64,000 nt of DNA from Hippopus hippopus (taxonomy: Eukaryota > Mollusca > Bivalvia > Cardiida > Cardiidae): positions 5,541,501 through 5,605,500 of the forward strand of contig OX328108.1 in the NCBI GenBank assembly GCA_946811185.2, in the 5' to 3' direction. A program made the position numbers and the translations under genes. Positions 39,695 to 50,264 of this stretch are shown here, piece after piece (position 1 is the first letter of the stretch; the number at the start of each line of letters is the position of its first letter). The notes below the pieces were generated by a model. It did no database searches, was not told where the DNA came from, and saw nothing but the letters and a program-made list of their open reading frames with translations.

Positions 39695-39993
39695 ATGGTT
39701 GATTGATTAATTGATTGATGTTTAACTCCATTTCCAACATTATTTCAGTTTTATCGCCTAGAGTTTCTTTTACCAACACTGGACGATATTCTTTCCAAGC
39801 CACTGGCTGCTTTCCCACTTAACCATCATTAACAACGGTCAGCGATGAGAGAGGAATGTATGGCAAACATTCTGCAAGTCGCAGTGACTATCATCAATAT
39901 CTCGAAAAGTAATTGGCTGAGCCGGGGATCAAACCTGAGCAACCCACAGTTCTCAAGTCCTGAATGCTACCAACTGAGCTACTGGGGCTCGGC
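39695..39993 (-). mobile_element. tRNA-headed SINE, full length
   Basis: On the minus strand: CGAGCCCCAGTAGCTCAGTTG, CAGGTTTGATCCCCGGC, then body and AAACATCAATCAATTAATCA tail. It contains a 15-bp expansion (GGCAAACATTCTGCAAGTC) absent from its relatives. Confidence 0.75.
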
Positions 39994-40332
39994 TTAATCT
40001 GAAATATAACTTGAATTTGTCAGCAATTTGACTGCTGATTGGAAAGTATTGTGGTGAAATATGGGGGATGATAAAAGTCTGCCTGAATGAAGAATGTTAT
40101 TAATTTTGATGGGTGGGGCATAAAGAATAAAATAGAAGCACTTAAGAGATAGCAGACAGACAGTTTTTTGACAGTAACTCTTAGAACTAATGAGTCTTTT
40201 CTGGCTTGATTTCCAGAATCTAGCCAGTAGAGAAACCACTAATTGAGAGAAATGTTAATTATAAATAGCAAACTTATCTTCTTTGGGCCTTTAAGGTACT
40301 GTAGATGAAATATACAAACATTAGATAATGGT
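39994..40332. other. Unassigned stretch
   Basis: No recognised repeat. The 81-codon minus-strand frame here has no visible motif, and I do not call it a gene. Confidence 0.4.
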
Positions 40333-40766
40333 TTAACCCTATGCCACACAAACCCGACTTTTAATGACCTTGACAGAGAAGGCTTCTTGAGGAAAAAGCC
40401 TTTTGAAAACATTGTAGGAAAAGGAGAAAATGCTGGTTTTTCTACTTAATCAAGGATAAGTTCCATCATATGAGCATCTTTAAATTGTTGTCTTCAAAAT
40501 GCTTTGTATTTGACCAAGTCTACTTGTTCGTTGTTTGGTGAAGAGTTAACCATTTATCATACAATCAGGAGTTTTAATGACCTTGACAGAGAAGGCTTTT
40601 TGAAAACATTGTGGGAAAAGGAGAAAATGCTGGTAACAAGCATTTTCTCCTTTTCCCACTATGTGTTCTACTATTTCTAAAACAAAAAAAAACCAAATAA
40701 ATATGTCGCCTGCAAAGGTCGTCAGTCTAGACAAGTCTACAATTTTGTTGCCTGGTAAAGGGCTAA
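40333..40766 (+). mobile_element. Two family A copies sharing a TTAA
   Basis: 40333-40549 opens TTAACCCTATGCCACACAAAC, lacks the hairpin right arm and ends TGGTGAAGAGTTAA. 40546-40766 opens TTAACCATTTATCATACAATC and ends CCTGGTAAAGGGCTAA. Confidence 0.7.
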
Positions 40767-41106
40767 ACTTTTGTCAGATGAAAAAATTTAGGTGTATCCA
40801 TAGTGTCAGTGCATTTGCAGAGGACATTTTGATTGTGGCTAAATTGACCAGATTTGTCTGCAAAAGATAAGAATTAATAACTCTTTACCAAACAACAAAA
40901 TTTTAGACTGTTCGAAATCGAAAGCATTAGCAGACAACAAAATAAACATGAGTCAAAAATTGAAACTTGACTATGGAAGAGTAGAAAACATTGTGGAAAA
41001 AGGAGAAAATGCTGGTTACCAGCATTTTCTCCTTTTCCCACTATGTTTTTCAGAAGGCTTCTTCCTTGGGGTCGTTAAAACCAGGGACTGTTTGGTAAAG
41101 GGATAA
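40763..41106 (-). mobile_element. Family A left arm, then a complete family A
   Basis: 40763-40870 is a left part without core (GCATTTGCAGAGGACATTTT). 40875-41106 opens TTAATAACTCTTTACCAAAC and ends TTTGGTAAAGGGATAA. Confidence 0.6.
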
Positions 41107-41435
41107 CAGTGAAAAAAAGAGAAAATGCTATTTCACTTATTTCACCCCGGCTCTTCTTTATCAACAAAGTTTTCTACTGCTTCTCCTGAGGCCATATGTG
41201 CAAACGTATGGGACTGTTTTGTGAAGGGTCAGATCACTTCTCAGAATTCATTTAGATATGGATGTCATATGTTTGATATCACAGACTGGGCTGTTTTTTT
41301 GTAATTCTTGGAACTTTTCACAGATTCACTCAGACCTCTTCTATTCTTCCAGATAAATTAGTGCTTTTGTCATGGTGAAGGTTGGAGCCAAATTAGACAA
41401 TATGGCAAAAATGTCTGTCATTATTTTCCCTTTAC
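41107..41435. other. Mostly unassigned stretch
   Basis: GAAAAAAAGAGAAAATGC near 41112 may be a decayed family A. Nothing else is recognised. Confidence 0.35.
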
Positions 41436-41740
41436 CAGATTGATTGATTGGTGTTTAAGACTGTTTTCAACATTATTTCAGTTGTATTGCAGCAGGCCAG
41501 TACACCTATGGATGCTTTCCTGGAGTTTCTTTTAGCATTACTTAGCACAATATTCTTTCCAAACCACTAGCTGCTTTCCTAATGACTATAATCAAAACAA
41601 AATTCAGTGTTGAGAGAAGTATGAATCCTTTAACAATGACCATCATCAGTCCTCAGAAAGAAATTGGCCAAGCTCCAGATTCTAACCAGCAACCGCCTGT
41701 TCTCAAGCCCTATATGCTATGGACTGCACCACAGGGGCTT
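41436..41740 (-). mobile_element. tRNA-headed SINE, diverged
   Basis: Tail-first on the plus strand (AGATTGATTGATTGGTGTTT). The head is eroded (GCCCCTGTGGTGCAGTCC on the minus strand). Confidence 0.65.
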
Positions 41741-41743
41741 GGG

Positions 41744-41870
41744 GACCCTTTTCCAGGTGACAAAATTTGGATTTTTCTAGGTTGAAAGCATTTTGCAAAT
41801 GACAAATTAAATAAGAAAGGTTAGAAAACATAGTGGATAAAAGAAATGCGATACTTGGAAAATAATGGTT
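41744..41870 (-). mobile_element. Family A, degraded
   Basis: CCCTTTTCCAGGTGACAAAA, GCATTTTGCAAATGACAAAT; hairpin mostly lost. Confidence 0.45.
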
Positions 41871-41983
41871 ACTGGTATTTCCTCTACATTGATGGATTTT
41901 AAGTGTTTGAGAATTATCTCCGGATATGCTCTGATGCCTGTTAGGCTTGAAAATTCCATCCTTTTCTATCAGGTGGGGTGAGT

Positions 41984-42592
41984 TTTTAGCTCCACTGGCC
42001 GAAGGCCAGCGAGCTATTGTCATGGCGTTGTGTCCGTCGTGCGTGCGTCCGTCCGTGCGTGCGTCCGTAAACTTTTTCTTTAAAAAACTTAACCTCAGAA
42101 ACTATTGACTGGATTTTTACCAAATTTCACAGGAATGTTCCTTTGGTGGTCCTCTTTCAAATTCCTTCAAATAATTGTGTTCCATGAAGAATTCTGGTTG
42201 CCATGGCAACCAAAGTAAAAAACCTTTAAAAATCTTCTCCTCCCAAACCGCTATTTGGATAGCATTATTATTTTGCAGGAATGTTCCTTAGATACAGGTT
42301 TACAGAATTCCTTAAAAAAAAAAAGATCTGTCAAAAAACATGGCTTTTATGGGAGACTCATTTTCCTTTTATGGTGTAAAGTAAAATCTTTGAAAAATTT
42401 CTTCTCTAAAACTATTCATTGGATTTCATTGTTGTTTTGCAGGTAAGTTCCTATGGTGGTTGTCTACCAAATTGTTTCTTCAGTGAGCTAAAATGCAGGA
42501 TTGAATGATAATTGTTAAAAACTTCCTTTCGCCATTATAGAAATATCAGGCCTGTGGAGCGATACAGGCGCTCAAGCGCCTCTAGTTGTGAC
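41984..42592 (+). mobile_element. 'TTAGCTCCACTGGCC' element with both ends
   Basis: It opens TTTAGCTCCACTGGCCGAAG, GCCAGCGAGCTATTGTCATG and a TCCGTCCGTGCG run. The middle repeats a module (CTTCTCC/CTAAAACTATTCATTGGAT, GCAGGAATGTTCC) about every 150 bp. It closes with GATACAGGCGCTCAAGCGCC then TCTAG-TT. A short hairpin just before CTAG resembles Helitron-like 3' ends; the 5' end does not clearly fit. Non-autonomous. Confidence 0.6.
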
Positions 42593-42609
42593 AGTTCTGG
42601 ATTGCTTAC

Positions 42610-42912
42610 TGTTAATGGCTAGTAAGCCATGCCTGATCTCTCCATAGACAATGTAAAGGGCTTGAAACCAGGGGGTTGGTGGTTCGAAGCCCCGGCACAC
42701 CAAATATCTTTCTGATAATTGATGATAAGGATTACTGTTGTGACATTGTACACTCCTCTCTCATTGCAGACTATTTTTTACTGTGGTTTTGTTGGAAAGC
42801 AGCCAGTGGCTTGGTTGGAGAAAATTTTGCAAAGAACTGGTAAAAGAAACGTTGGGAAAGCATGTATAACATTGTGAAATAATGTTGAAAACTGCGGAAA
42901 ACTCCATACGAA
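42610..42912 (+). mobile_element. SINE, diverged
   Basis: GGTGGTTCGAAGCCCCGGC (B-box), TGATAATTGATGATAAGGAT, AAGCAGCCAGTGGCTTGG, AACTCCATACGAACAAACAG. Confidence 0.6.
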
Positions 42913-42956
42913 CAAACAGTGGCCAGAAACAAGCACATCATCATTATGTATCGTTC

Positions 42957-43179
42957 TTTACCCTTTACCACACAACTCTGATTTTTAACTACCCTGAGGA
43001 AGAAGATTTTTTAAGACATCGTGGGAAAAGGAGAAAATGCTGGTCATCAGCATTTTCTTCTTTTTCCACAGTGTTTTCTACCCTATTTAAGACAAAATTA
43101 ATGTTTTGATCTACATTTAATTTGTCATCTGCAATTGCTTTCAATTGGACAAGACTATGATTTTGTCATCAAAGAGTTA
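42957..43179 (+). mobile_element. Family A, complete
   Basis: TTTACCCTTTACCACACAAC to TTTGTCATCAAAGAGTTA. Confidence 0.7.
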
Positions 43180-43362
43180 CGGATGATTCAAATAGTTAAG
43201 ACTGTAGTATGAAACCGAAACTGTACAGTATAAATGAAACTAAATACAATGATTAATTCATTGTTATTTAATTGTCCCTTAGTACTTACTGTAAACTTGG
43301 GAAAATCGTTAGGGAAGTTTATGTTTTCACTGGTTGACTCTCTGGCAAATAAGCCTTTCAAT

Positions 43363-43507
43363 TTAACTCTTTACCACATGGAAAAACTTTAGACTGGTCC
43401 AAATTGGAAGTCTGTGCAGAAGAAAAGTTAAAAAGAGCTCAAATAATGGAGTATTTTCATTGAAAGAGTAGAAAACATTGTGGGAAAAGGAAAGTATGCT
43501 GGTTACC
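43363..43507 (-). mobile_element. Family A, left half
   Basis: TTAACTCTTTACCACATGG to the axis GCTGGTTACCAG, where the SINE piece begins. Confidence 0.6.
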
Positions 43508-43634
43508 AGAGAGAAATGAATTCTATTGCATTGACTATCATTAATCATCAGAAAAACATTGACCAAGCAGGGGTTTTGAACCAGCCATCCCCTGCTCTCA
43601 AGACTCGGCAAGAACTGAACTACATGTACTGGAA
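43508..43634 (-). mobile_element. SINE head fragment
   Basis: GAGAAATGAATTCTATTGCA to ACTGAACTACATGTACTGG; includes GGTTTTGAACC in place of the B-box. Confidence 0.55.
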
Positions 43635-43860
43635 CCCTTTACCACACAAACCCGACTTTTAATGGCCCTGAGGAAGCAGGTCTTTGAAAACATTGTGGGA
43701 AAAGAAGAAAATGCTGGTAACCAGCATTTTCTTCTATTCCCACAATGTTTTCTACCTCTTGAAAAAAACAAATTTAATGACTTGAGTAACATTGAATATG
43801 TCATCTGCAACGCCTCCAGTTTGGACAATCCTAAGATTTTGTTGTGTAGTAAAGAGTTAA
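43634..43860 (+). mobile_element. Family A, complete
   Basis: GAACCCTTTACCACACAAAC to GTGTAGTAAAGAGTTAA. Confidence 0.7.
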
Positions 43861-43913
43861 TAGTTGGAAACTTGTTCATTCTATGGAGTATCTTTCACAT
43901 CTTTGTCTTCACA

Positions 43914-44152
43914 GGGTCCTGTGTGGCTCAGCGGTAAAGTGTAGGACCCATGACATGGAGGCCCCAGGTTTGAGCTTCGCTGGCTCCACTTGGTTTTTTT
44001 CACAGCAGTGTCCTTGGGAAAGACACTTCAGAGCCCCAGCCTAGTACCAGTGAAACCCAGGAAAACATGAACATGAATAATATGTGAGCTTTCTCCATTA
44101 TATGACTGAAATACTGTTCAAAGCGGCGTAGAACACCATTCAAACAAACAAA
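43914..44152 (+). mobile_element. SINE, third subfamily, full length
   Basis: GGGTCCTGTGTGGCTCAGCG and GTAAAGTGTAGGACC (A-box), CCCCAGGTTTGAGCTTCG (B-box), GTGTCCTTGGGAAAGACAC, tail AACACCATTCAAACAAACA. Confidence 0.75.
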
Positions 44153-44379
44153 CAAGTCACATCTTTGTTTTCACAGACAGCATGGATTCAGATCAAACTG
44201 CATAAACTATGATTATGAAGAGTTCAACTTATCTTATCTAAATCTACTATATTCCATCTCTGCCCTACAACTTCCGTTAGTCAAGATTTCCTATACAAGG
44301 AAATGGGTGAAGTTGTCTGATGAGTTGTAAGGAAGTTTTGAGTAACTATTCAATATGACTAAATTTTCAAAACTTTGAG

Positions 44380-44597
44380 TTAACCCTTTGCCAAAAGACA
44401 AAATTTCATTTTTTGTCCAATTTGAAAGTATTTGAAGATGACATTTATTAGACGTCGCTAAAATTCTGGAATTTATTGTTTGACTTTGTGTAGAAAACTT
44501 TATGGAGGAAAGGAGGAAATTCTATTTTCCACAATGTTTTCTATATGGTATCTCTATAGGGTCTTTAAAGCTCAAGGGTTATTTGGTAAAAGGTTAA
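44380..44597 (-). mobile_element. Family A, reduced core
   Basis: TTAACCCTTTGCCAAAAGAC to TTTGGTAAAAGGTTAA. The hairpin left arm and axis are lost. Confidence 0.65.
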
Positions 44598-44810
44598 CTC
44601 TTCCCCTCTGTAACTATTTACCACACTGCAAAATTTTGGACTCATCCACATTGAAGGAAGGACAATTCAAATATTTTTCAAATGATAGTATTCGTCATTG
44701 AATTGGTAGAAAATGCCATGTGGGAAAAGGAAAAAATGCTAATTACCAGCATCGTCGCCTTTTCCCACGGTGCTTTCAAAAGGCATCTTCCTCAGGGTTG
44801 TTGAAAGTCC
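44594..44810 (-). mobile_element. Family A, right end missing
   Basis: TTAACTCTTCCCCTCTGTAAC, core with axis GCTAATTACCAGC; it ends at GTTGAAAGTCC and continues into another copy's arm. Confidence 0.6.
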
Positions 44811-45222
44811 AGGTTGAAAGCAATTGCAGATGACTAATTAAGCGTAGCTTAAATGATGGGATTTGCATGCAACGAGGTAGAAAACATTGAGGGAAAAGGA
44901 GAAAATGCTGGTTATCAGCATTTTCCCATTTTGCGACAATGTTTTTACTCTTTACCGCACAATCTCGAGTTTTAATGACCCTCAAGAAGAAGGCTTTTGA
45001 AAACATTGTGGAAAAAGAAGAAAATGCTGGTAACCAGCATTTTCTCCTTTTCCCACAATGTTTTCTACCCTATCAAAGACAGAAATCATAATTTCAGCTG
45101 CATTTATTTTGTCGTCTGCAAATTTTTCAAATTTGGTCTAGTCCAGAATCTTATCGCCTGATAAAGTGTTAAAAAGCCCTGATGGTCTTAAAACTCGAGA
45201 TTCTGTTGTAAGGGGATAATGA
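44811..45222 (-). mobile_element. Family A split by family A, third case
   Basis: 44811-44944 carries arm and core up to GCGACAATGTTTTT. 45173-45222 continues AAAGCCCTGATGGTCTTAAAA to TTCTGTTGTAAGGGG, exactly the expected remainder. The insert is 44945-45172. Confidence 0.6.
44945..45172 (+). mobile_element. Family A inserted in family A
   Basis: TTTACTCTTTACCGCACAATC to CCTGATAAAGTGTTAA, complete. Confidence 0.7.
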
Positions 45223-45269
45223 AGGGACAGGAAATGGTGGGAGAAAGTTTGGGAAAACTGCTATATATA

Positions 45270-45720
45270 ATGCACTTACAGTGATAGTCATAATTTATCA
45301 TGTTCTTGGAACCTTTAGTCAATTTGATCATTACAGTCACATGCTTTTACTCTAATTAAGATGTGTGTATTCGATAATTTAGTTGCTCTTCTGAAATAAG
45401 GTAAGCAAGTTTAGAAATTTGTTAATTCTATACTGAACGAAAAAATTTTAGACTGGTCCAAATTGAAAGGATTTGCAGACGACAAAATGAATGAAGCTTA
45501 AATGACGATTTCTGTGGGATAGAAAACAGTGCTGGTCACGAGCAATTTCTCCTTTTCCCACAGTGTTTTCAAAAGCTTTCTCTTTCTGGATCATTGAAAG
45601 TCAGAATTGTGTGGTAGAGGGTTAAAGTGCACTTACAATGATAGTGGTAATGTATGCATGTTCTTGGATCCTTCAGACAGTTTAATCATTGTGCTTTAGC
45701 TAAAATTAACCATTAGGCTG
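45270..45720. repeat. Local duplication around a family A copy
   Basis: Block 45270-45365 (AATGCACTTACAGTGATAG, CATGTTCTTGGAACC) recurs at about 45627-45720 (AGTGCACTTACAATGATAG, CATGTTCTTGGATCC). Family A at 45422-45625 lies between. A further match AAATAAGGTAAGCAAGTT occurs at about 45394 and 46173. Confidence 0.7.
45422..45625 (-). mobile_element. Family A, hairpin left arm deleted
   Basis: TTAATTCTATACTGAACGAA to GTGTGGTAGAGGGTTAA. Confidence 0.65.
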
Positions 45721-45905
45721 CTAAATTCAACTCACTGACCTTTTGTGGACAGTGTAGATCAAGATCAGACTGCACAGAACGTGCAGTCTGATCTTTGATC
45801 TATACTGTCCAATTAGGTGATATTTTTCTGCAAAGAATACCTATGAAAAAGCAAAACCTTGGTTTTTACGATCGGCTTGAAAGTTTCATTTATTTAGCAG
45901 GTTAA
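45706..45905. mobile_element. Family B
   Basis: TTAACCATTAGGCTGCTAAA at the left, a hairpin at about 45749-45811 with only one extra base, and a right end near AGCAGGTTAAGGG. Confidence 0.6.
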
Positions 45906-45941
45906 GGGTTAAAAATATTTTTGTAAGTAAGTCTAGTTGCT

Positions 45942-46170
45942 TTAACACTTTACCAAACAATCCCTGGTTTTTAAGACCCTGAGATAGAAGCCTTTTGAAA
46001 AAATTGTGGGAAAAGGAGAAAATGCTGGTGACCAGCATTTTCTCCTTTTCCCACAATGTTTTCAACCCTGCTGGAAACAAATTTCAATTTTTGAGTTACG
46101 TTTATTTTGTCGTCTGCAAGTGCTTTCAATTTGGACCTGTCTAAAATTTTGTTGTTTGGTAAAGAGTTAA
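45942..46170 (+). mobile_element. Family A, complete
   Basis: TTAACACTTTACCAAACAATC to TTTGGTAAAGAGTTAA. Confidence 0.75.
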
Positions 46171-46284
46171 TAAAATAAGGTAAGCAAGTTCAGAAACTTA
46201 TTTAATCAGTCTTTTGTATTTTTGAAATCTGTATCATAATTTTAAAATTCTATAAAAATATTTCTTATAATACAGAAATTTAAG

Positions 46285-46435
46285 ACTAGCCAAAGGGAAA
46301 CCTATACAGTAAGGGCACATAACCATGAAAATATTTTTGACACAGTTATGCCCCTGTTTTGACAGAATTTTCACTGAAAATCGAGCAGGTGCAACCGAGT
46401 TTTGAAACCAGCAGGGGGTGCTCTTGTTATTTATC
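46285..46435. repeat. Dispersed repeat D, copy 3
   Basis: AGCCAAAGGGAAACCTATAC, CAGTTATGCCCCTG, TTTTCACTGAAAATCG to GGGGTGCTCTTGTT. Confidence 0.6.
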
Positions 46436-46733
46436 AGGCTCTGTCTATGGCTATAGAATGATGTAAATGGTTTTTGTCCTATTCTAACAGTAAAATTCTT
46501 GATGGTATAATGATCAAGGGTTACAATAATTTTGTTTGAAGAGTTGCTTATATTTTATGTATGAGGTTTTTATTAGAAATTGTTTGATCTGAGAGTAGTA
46601 TGATTTTTAAGTATTCATAACAAAAAAGTCACAAAATATGTGATACTAAAAAAGAAAATGTCATGTAAGTAAAAGTCTTTCTACCAAAATAATGGTGTTG
46701 CTGGGTTTCGACAGTACTGGGATCCAGATGGTC

Positions 46734-47386
46734 TTAACTCTCTACCAAACAACACAATTATACACTGGTCTAAATTGAAAGCATATGCAGATAAAAAAAT
46801 AAATGTTATCGAAAAACTGAAATTTAGTTAAGGCAGGGTAGAAAACATTGTGAGAAAAGGAGAAAATGCTGGTTACCAGCATTTTCTCCTTTTCCCACAA
46901 TGTTTTCAAAAGGCTTCTTTCTCATCTCAGGGTCGTTAAAAGTCGGGATTGTGTGGTAAAGAGTTAACCCTTTATCATACAGCAAAATTTCAGACTTGTC
47001 CAAACTGAAAGCATTTGCAGATGAAATAAAAAATTTAGTAGAAATCATGGTAATTGTCTGTGAAAGAGTAGAAAACCTTGTTTGAAACGGAGAAAATGCT
47101 GGTTACCAGCATTTTCTCGTTTTCCCTCTAGGTTTTCAAAAAGGCTATTTCCTCAGGGTCGTTAAAACTCAGGATTGTTTTGGTAAAGGGTTAACTCTTT
47201 ATCAAACGACAAAATTTTAGACTGAAGCACATTGCAAGTAATTGCAGAAAACAAACTAAGTGTCGCTTAAATGGTGGTTTCTGTAATTAATAGGATAAAA
47301 AACATTATGAGAAAAGAAGAAAATGATGCTTATGTGTATTATCTCCTTTTCCACAATGTTTTTAAAAGGCTTCTTCTGCAGGGTCG
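46734..47386 (-). mobile_element. Chain of three family A copies sharing TTAAs
   Basis: 46734-46966, 46963-47194 and 47191-47386, all in the same orientation. Boundaries are AAAGAGTTAACCCTTTATC and AAAGGGTTAACTCTTTATC. The first has a near-perfect core. The third lacks part of the core and its right end, where a SINE begins. Confidence 0.75.
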
Positions 47387-47690
47387 CCAAGCCCAGTAGC
47401 TTGGTAGCGCACAGGACTTGAGAACAGGGGTGGCTGGTCCGATGGCTGGCTTGGCTGTTTTATGTTATGAGGATTGATTATAGTCATTACGACAGGATAC
47501 GTTTCTCTGTCACCATTGACCATTGTTTTGATGATGGTTATGTGGGACAGCAGCAATTGACTTGAAAAGAATATTGTGCTGAGTACTGGTAAAAATAAAT
47601 ACTCTAGGAAAATTTGGATAGGTGCACTGGTCGCTGTGATATAACTAAAATAATGATGAAAAAATGGTGTTAAACACCATACAATCAATT
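47387..47690 (+). mobile_element. tRNA-headed SINE, full length
   Basis: AAGCCCAGTAGCTTGGTAGCG, GGCTGGTCCGATGGCTGGC (diverged B-box), body, AAACACCATACAATCAAT. Confidence 0.7.
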
Positions 47691-47704
47691 TCTGTCTGAA
47701 AATT

Positions 47705-47790
47705 CTCACTGTATTGGACACTGTAGATCCAAGATCAAACTACACATTGTGAGTAGTCTGATCTTGATCTCTACTGATTGTAAATGTGCC
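47705..47790. mobile_element. Family B hairpin, partial
   Basis: GACACTGTAGATCCAAGATC and GTAGTCTGATCTTGATCTC; termini not found. Confidence 0.5.
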
Positions 47791-47925
47791 CTTTGAGTCA
47801 TGTTTACCAGCAAAAAGGTAGTGAGTCATGGACAAAATTGCGCAACAGTTTTGGTAGCAAACAAGGCAGTTAGATATAGTTACAGTTCTAAAACAAAAAT
47901 CTGTGAAATTTTAAACCTGTGTGAA

Positions 47926-48370
47926 CCTTTCACCACATGGTAAATTTTAGACTTGTCCAAACCCACAGCATTTACAGATGACAAATTAATGTGGCTTGAG
48001 TTGTGGAAGTTGCCTTTGATAGGGTTGAAAACATTGTGGGAAAAGGAGAAAATGCTGGTTACCAGCATTTTCTCCTTTACCCACAATATTTTCAAAATTC
48101 TTTGTTCTCAAAGTTGTTCAAACTCTGGATTGTATGGTAAAGAGTTAGGGTAAACCCTATACCAAACGATAAATTTTGCACTTTTCCAATTCGAAGCAAT
48201 TGCAGATGGCAAATTGAATGCAGCTGAAATGATGGATTTTGTCTCTGAAGTAGAAGACATTATGGGAGAAGGAGAAAATGCTGATTACCAACATTTTTTC
48301 TCCTTTACCCACAATGTTTTTCAAAGTCCTTCTTTCACAGGGTCCTTAAAACACAGGATTGTTGAAAAAA
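47926..48370 (-). mobile_element. Two family A copies end to end
   Basis: 47926-48148: GAACCTTTCACCACATGG to GTATGGTAAAGAGTTAG. 48149-48370: GTAAACCCTATACCAAACG to CACAGGATTGTTG with its terminal part lost. Neither boundary TTAA is intact. Confidence 0.65.
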
Positions 48371-48394
48371 AGTGTCAAAGATGCCAAAGACAGC

Positions 48395-48450
48395 TATAGT
48401 TTCTTTTGCACAGAATGTGCTGTCTGATCTTTGATCTTCACTGTTTGCTA
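48395..48450. mobile_element. Family B fragment
   Basis: TTGCACAGAATGTGCTGTCTG and ATCTTTGATCTTCACTG only. Confidence 0.45.
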
Positions 48451-48815
48451 CTTTGTTACATATTTTGACCAATTCAACCCAGCGATCACAATTCTTTGGC
48501 TGTTTTTTTTTTTCCCTAATTGAAGAAACACTTTTTATTGAATCAGCACTGTTATAGTTGAATTAAGCATCATTTTCAACAGACTTTGCTTGAGTAAAGG
48601 TATGTTGGAATCTTCAACAGCAAAAAAGTGTTGATCCTTTTGCCACAATGTTTTTCGTACTAAGGGAAAAGTTTTCTTCTTCAAAATGTCCATCCTTAGA
48701 TATATATATACCAATGGGAAAAAGTTAAGCATATTCCATCTCATACAGTTAAAACAATTCCTTTCACGCAAATGTATTGCTTTCTTTAACGTCTCTGTTT
48801 AGCATTTAGTTATAT
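48451..48815. other. Unassigned stretch
   Basis: No recognised element. The 78-codon minus-strand frame is not convincing. Confidence 0.4.
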
Positions 48816-49044
48816 TTAACCCTTTACCACACAATGCCGACTTTTAACAACCCTGGAAAAGAAGCCTTTTGAAAACATTGTGGGAAAAGGAGAAAATGCT
48901 GGTTACCAGCATTTTCTCCTTTTCCCGCAATGTTTTCTACCCTATCAAAGAAAAGTTGCACTAGCTGAGACATATTGAAATTGTCGTCTGCAAATGCTTT
49001 CAATTTAGACAAAGCTAAAATTTTGACATCTGGTAAAGAGTTAA
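48816..49044 (+). mobile_element. Family A TTAA-flanked palindromic MITE, reference copy
   Basis: This is one of the cleanest complete copies, about 229 bp including both TTAAs. It begins TTAACCCTTTACCACACAA and ends TCTGGTAAAGAGTTAA, so about 14 bp are inverted at the ends. The left arm then reads CCGACTTTTAACAACCCTGG and GAAGCCTTTTGAAAACATTG. The core is a near-perfect hairpin centred near 48904 (GGAGAAAATGCTGGTTACC and its complement) extending through GGGAAAAGG/CCTTTTCCC to AAAACATTG/CAATGTTTT. The right arm differs from the left: GACATATTGAAATTGTCGTC, then CAAATGCTTTCAATTTAGAC. No transposase is encoded. TTAA ends followed by CYCTTT fit a piggyBac-type target preference, which is known for that superfamily; assignment to it is inference. 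The element must be moved in trans, and no candidate source lies in the window. Confidence 0.8.
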
Positions 49045-49231
49045 GTGAATGGAGGAAATGCACCAGACAAAATAATTTCATATGTCATGATATGTTGGTC
49101 GTTGTTTACCTCCTGTTGGTCTTTGTTCACCTCTTTTTCAAGGAATATAAAAAATGCTTAACTTTTTCCATAGGTATGTATAAATATAGGTGGCAGTTTT
49201 TGGTACGCCAAAACACCTTCTGTACAATATA

Positions 49232-49446
49232 GGGTTAGCTCTTTATCGTATGAAAAATTTTGAACATGTCCAAATGCAAAGAATTTGCAGATGACATATT
49301 GACTGTGGCAAAAATAATTAGATTTGTCTCTGACAGCTGTAAAACATTGTGGGAAAAGGAGAAAATGCTGGTAACCAGCATTTTCTCCTTTTCCCATAAT
49401 TTTTCAAAAGCCTTTGTGTGCAGGGTGGTTTACAGTGTCGGGTTAA
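49232..49446 (-). mobile_element. Family A, complete
   Basis: GGTTAGCTCTTTATCGTATG to CAGTGTCGGGTTAA. The core at about 49342-49400 is near perfect. Confidence 0.7.
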
Positions 49447-49574
49447 TTGATTATCTCAAGTTTCCAATTTGTAAATATAATATGGAGGATAGGTACAGTT
49501 TGATATGCTGTAGTGGTTTTATATGTCATTTTTTACCTGGTATTTCACACTCGGTTATCCAAGATGAATTCGTA

Positions 49575-49795
49575 TGCTTTTCAAAAATTTTAGACTGGTC
49601 CATTATTGAAAGCATTCTGCAAATCAGATGACATTCAGATGATGAGATTTGTTTTTGAAGTGGTAGAAAATGCATTTACTGTTTGAAAAGGAAAAAAAGT
49701 TACATGCTACAAATTCTACATACAAATGAGCTTAAGTGAAGTCTAATAGGATGAAAAACGTTGTGGGAAAAGGAAAAAAATGCAAAAAGCAGTTG
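49575..49795 (-). mobile_element. Family A remnants (two)
   Basis: AAATTTTAGACTGGTCCATT with GAAAATGC near 49670, and GAAAAACGTTGTGGGAAAAG near 49752; hairpins lost. Confidence 0.4.
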
Positions 49796-49980
49796 ACTTC
49801 TTTCACATGTTTAATAAATTTTATTTGTCATAAAAAGACGTTTATTGTTGTTTGTTAGGCGTATTTTGTTAAATAATGGTCAAAAGGAAATAACTCATAT
49901 TTTCTTCATTTTATGTGGCCAGCATTGATCTCCCTTGATAATTGTATATGCTTCATTGCAAAAAGGTGTATTCTGTATAC

Positions 49981-50190
49981 CTCTACCCTTTAGCAAAGAA
50001 GCTCATGTTCTTCAAAAACCCTTTGAAAAAGGATTTCCAAAATATTGTTGAGAAAAGATAAGATGTGGGTAACTACAATGTTTTTTTTTCCTCATGTAAA
50101 ACAAATATTTTAATTTATACATCATTTGATTTGTTTTCCTTAAAAAGCTTGGAAAAGTCTAAAATGTTGTCATCTGTTTAAATAGTTAAT
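49981..50190 (+). mobile_element. Family A, degraded
   Basis: CTCTACCCTTTAGCAAAGAAG, AAAATATTGTTGAGAAAAG and GTCATCTGTTTAAATAGTTAA. Confidence 0.45.
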
Positions 50191-50264
50191 ACATGTATTC
50201 CATAGATTACAGATTTCTGAAGGATACATGTTACTGCTTTGCTGTAACTTTATCATAATTCATC

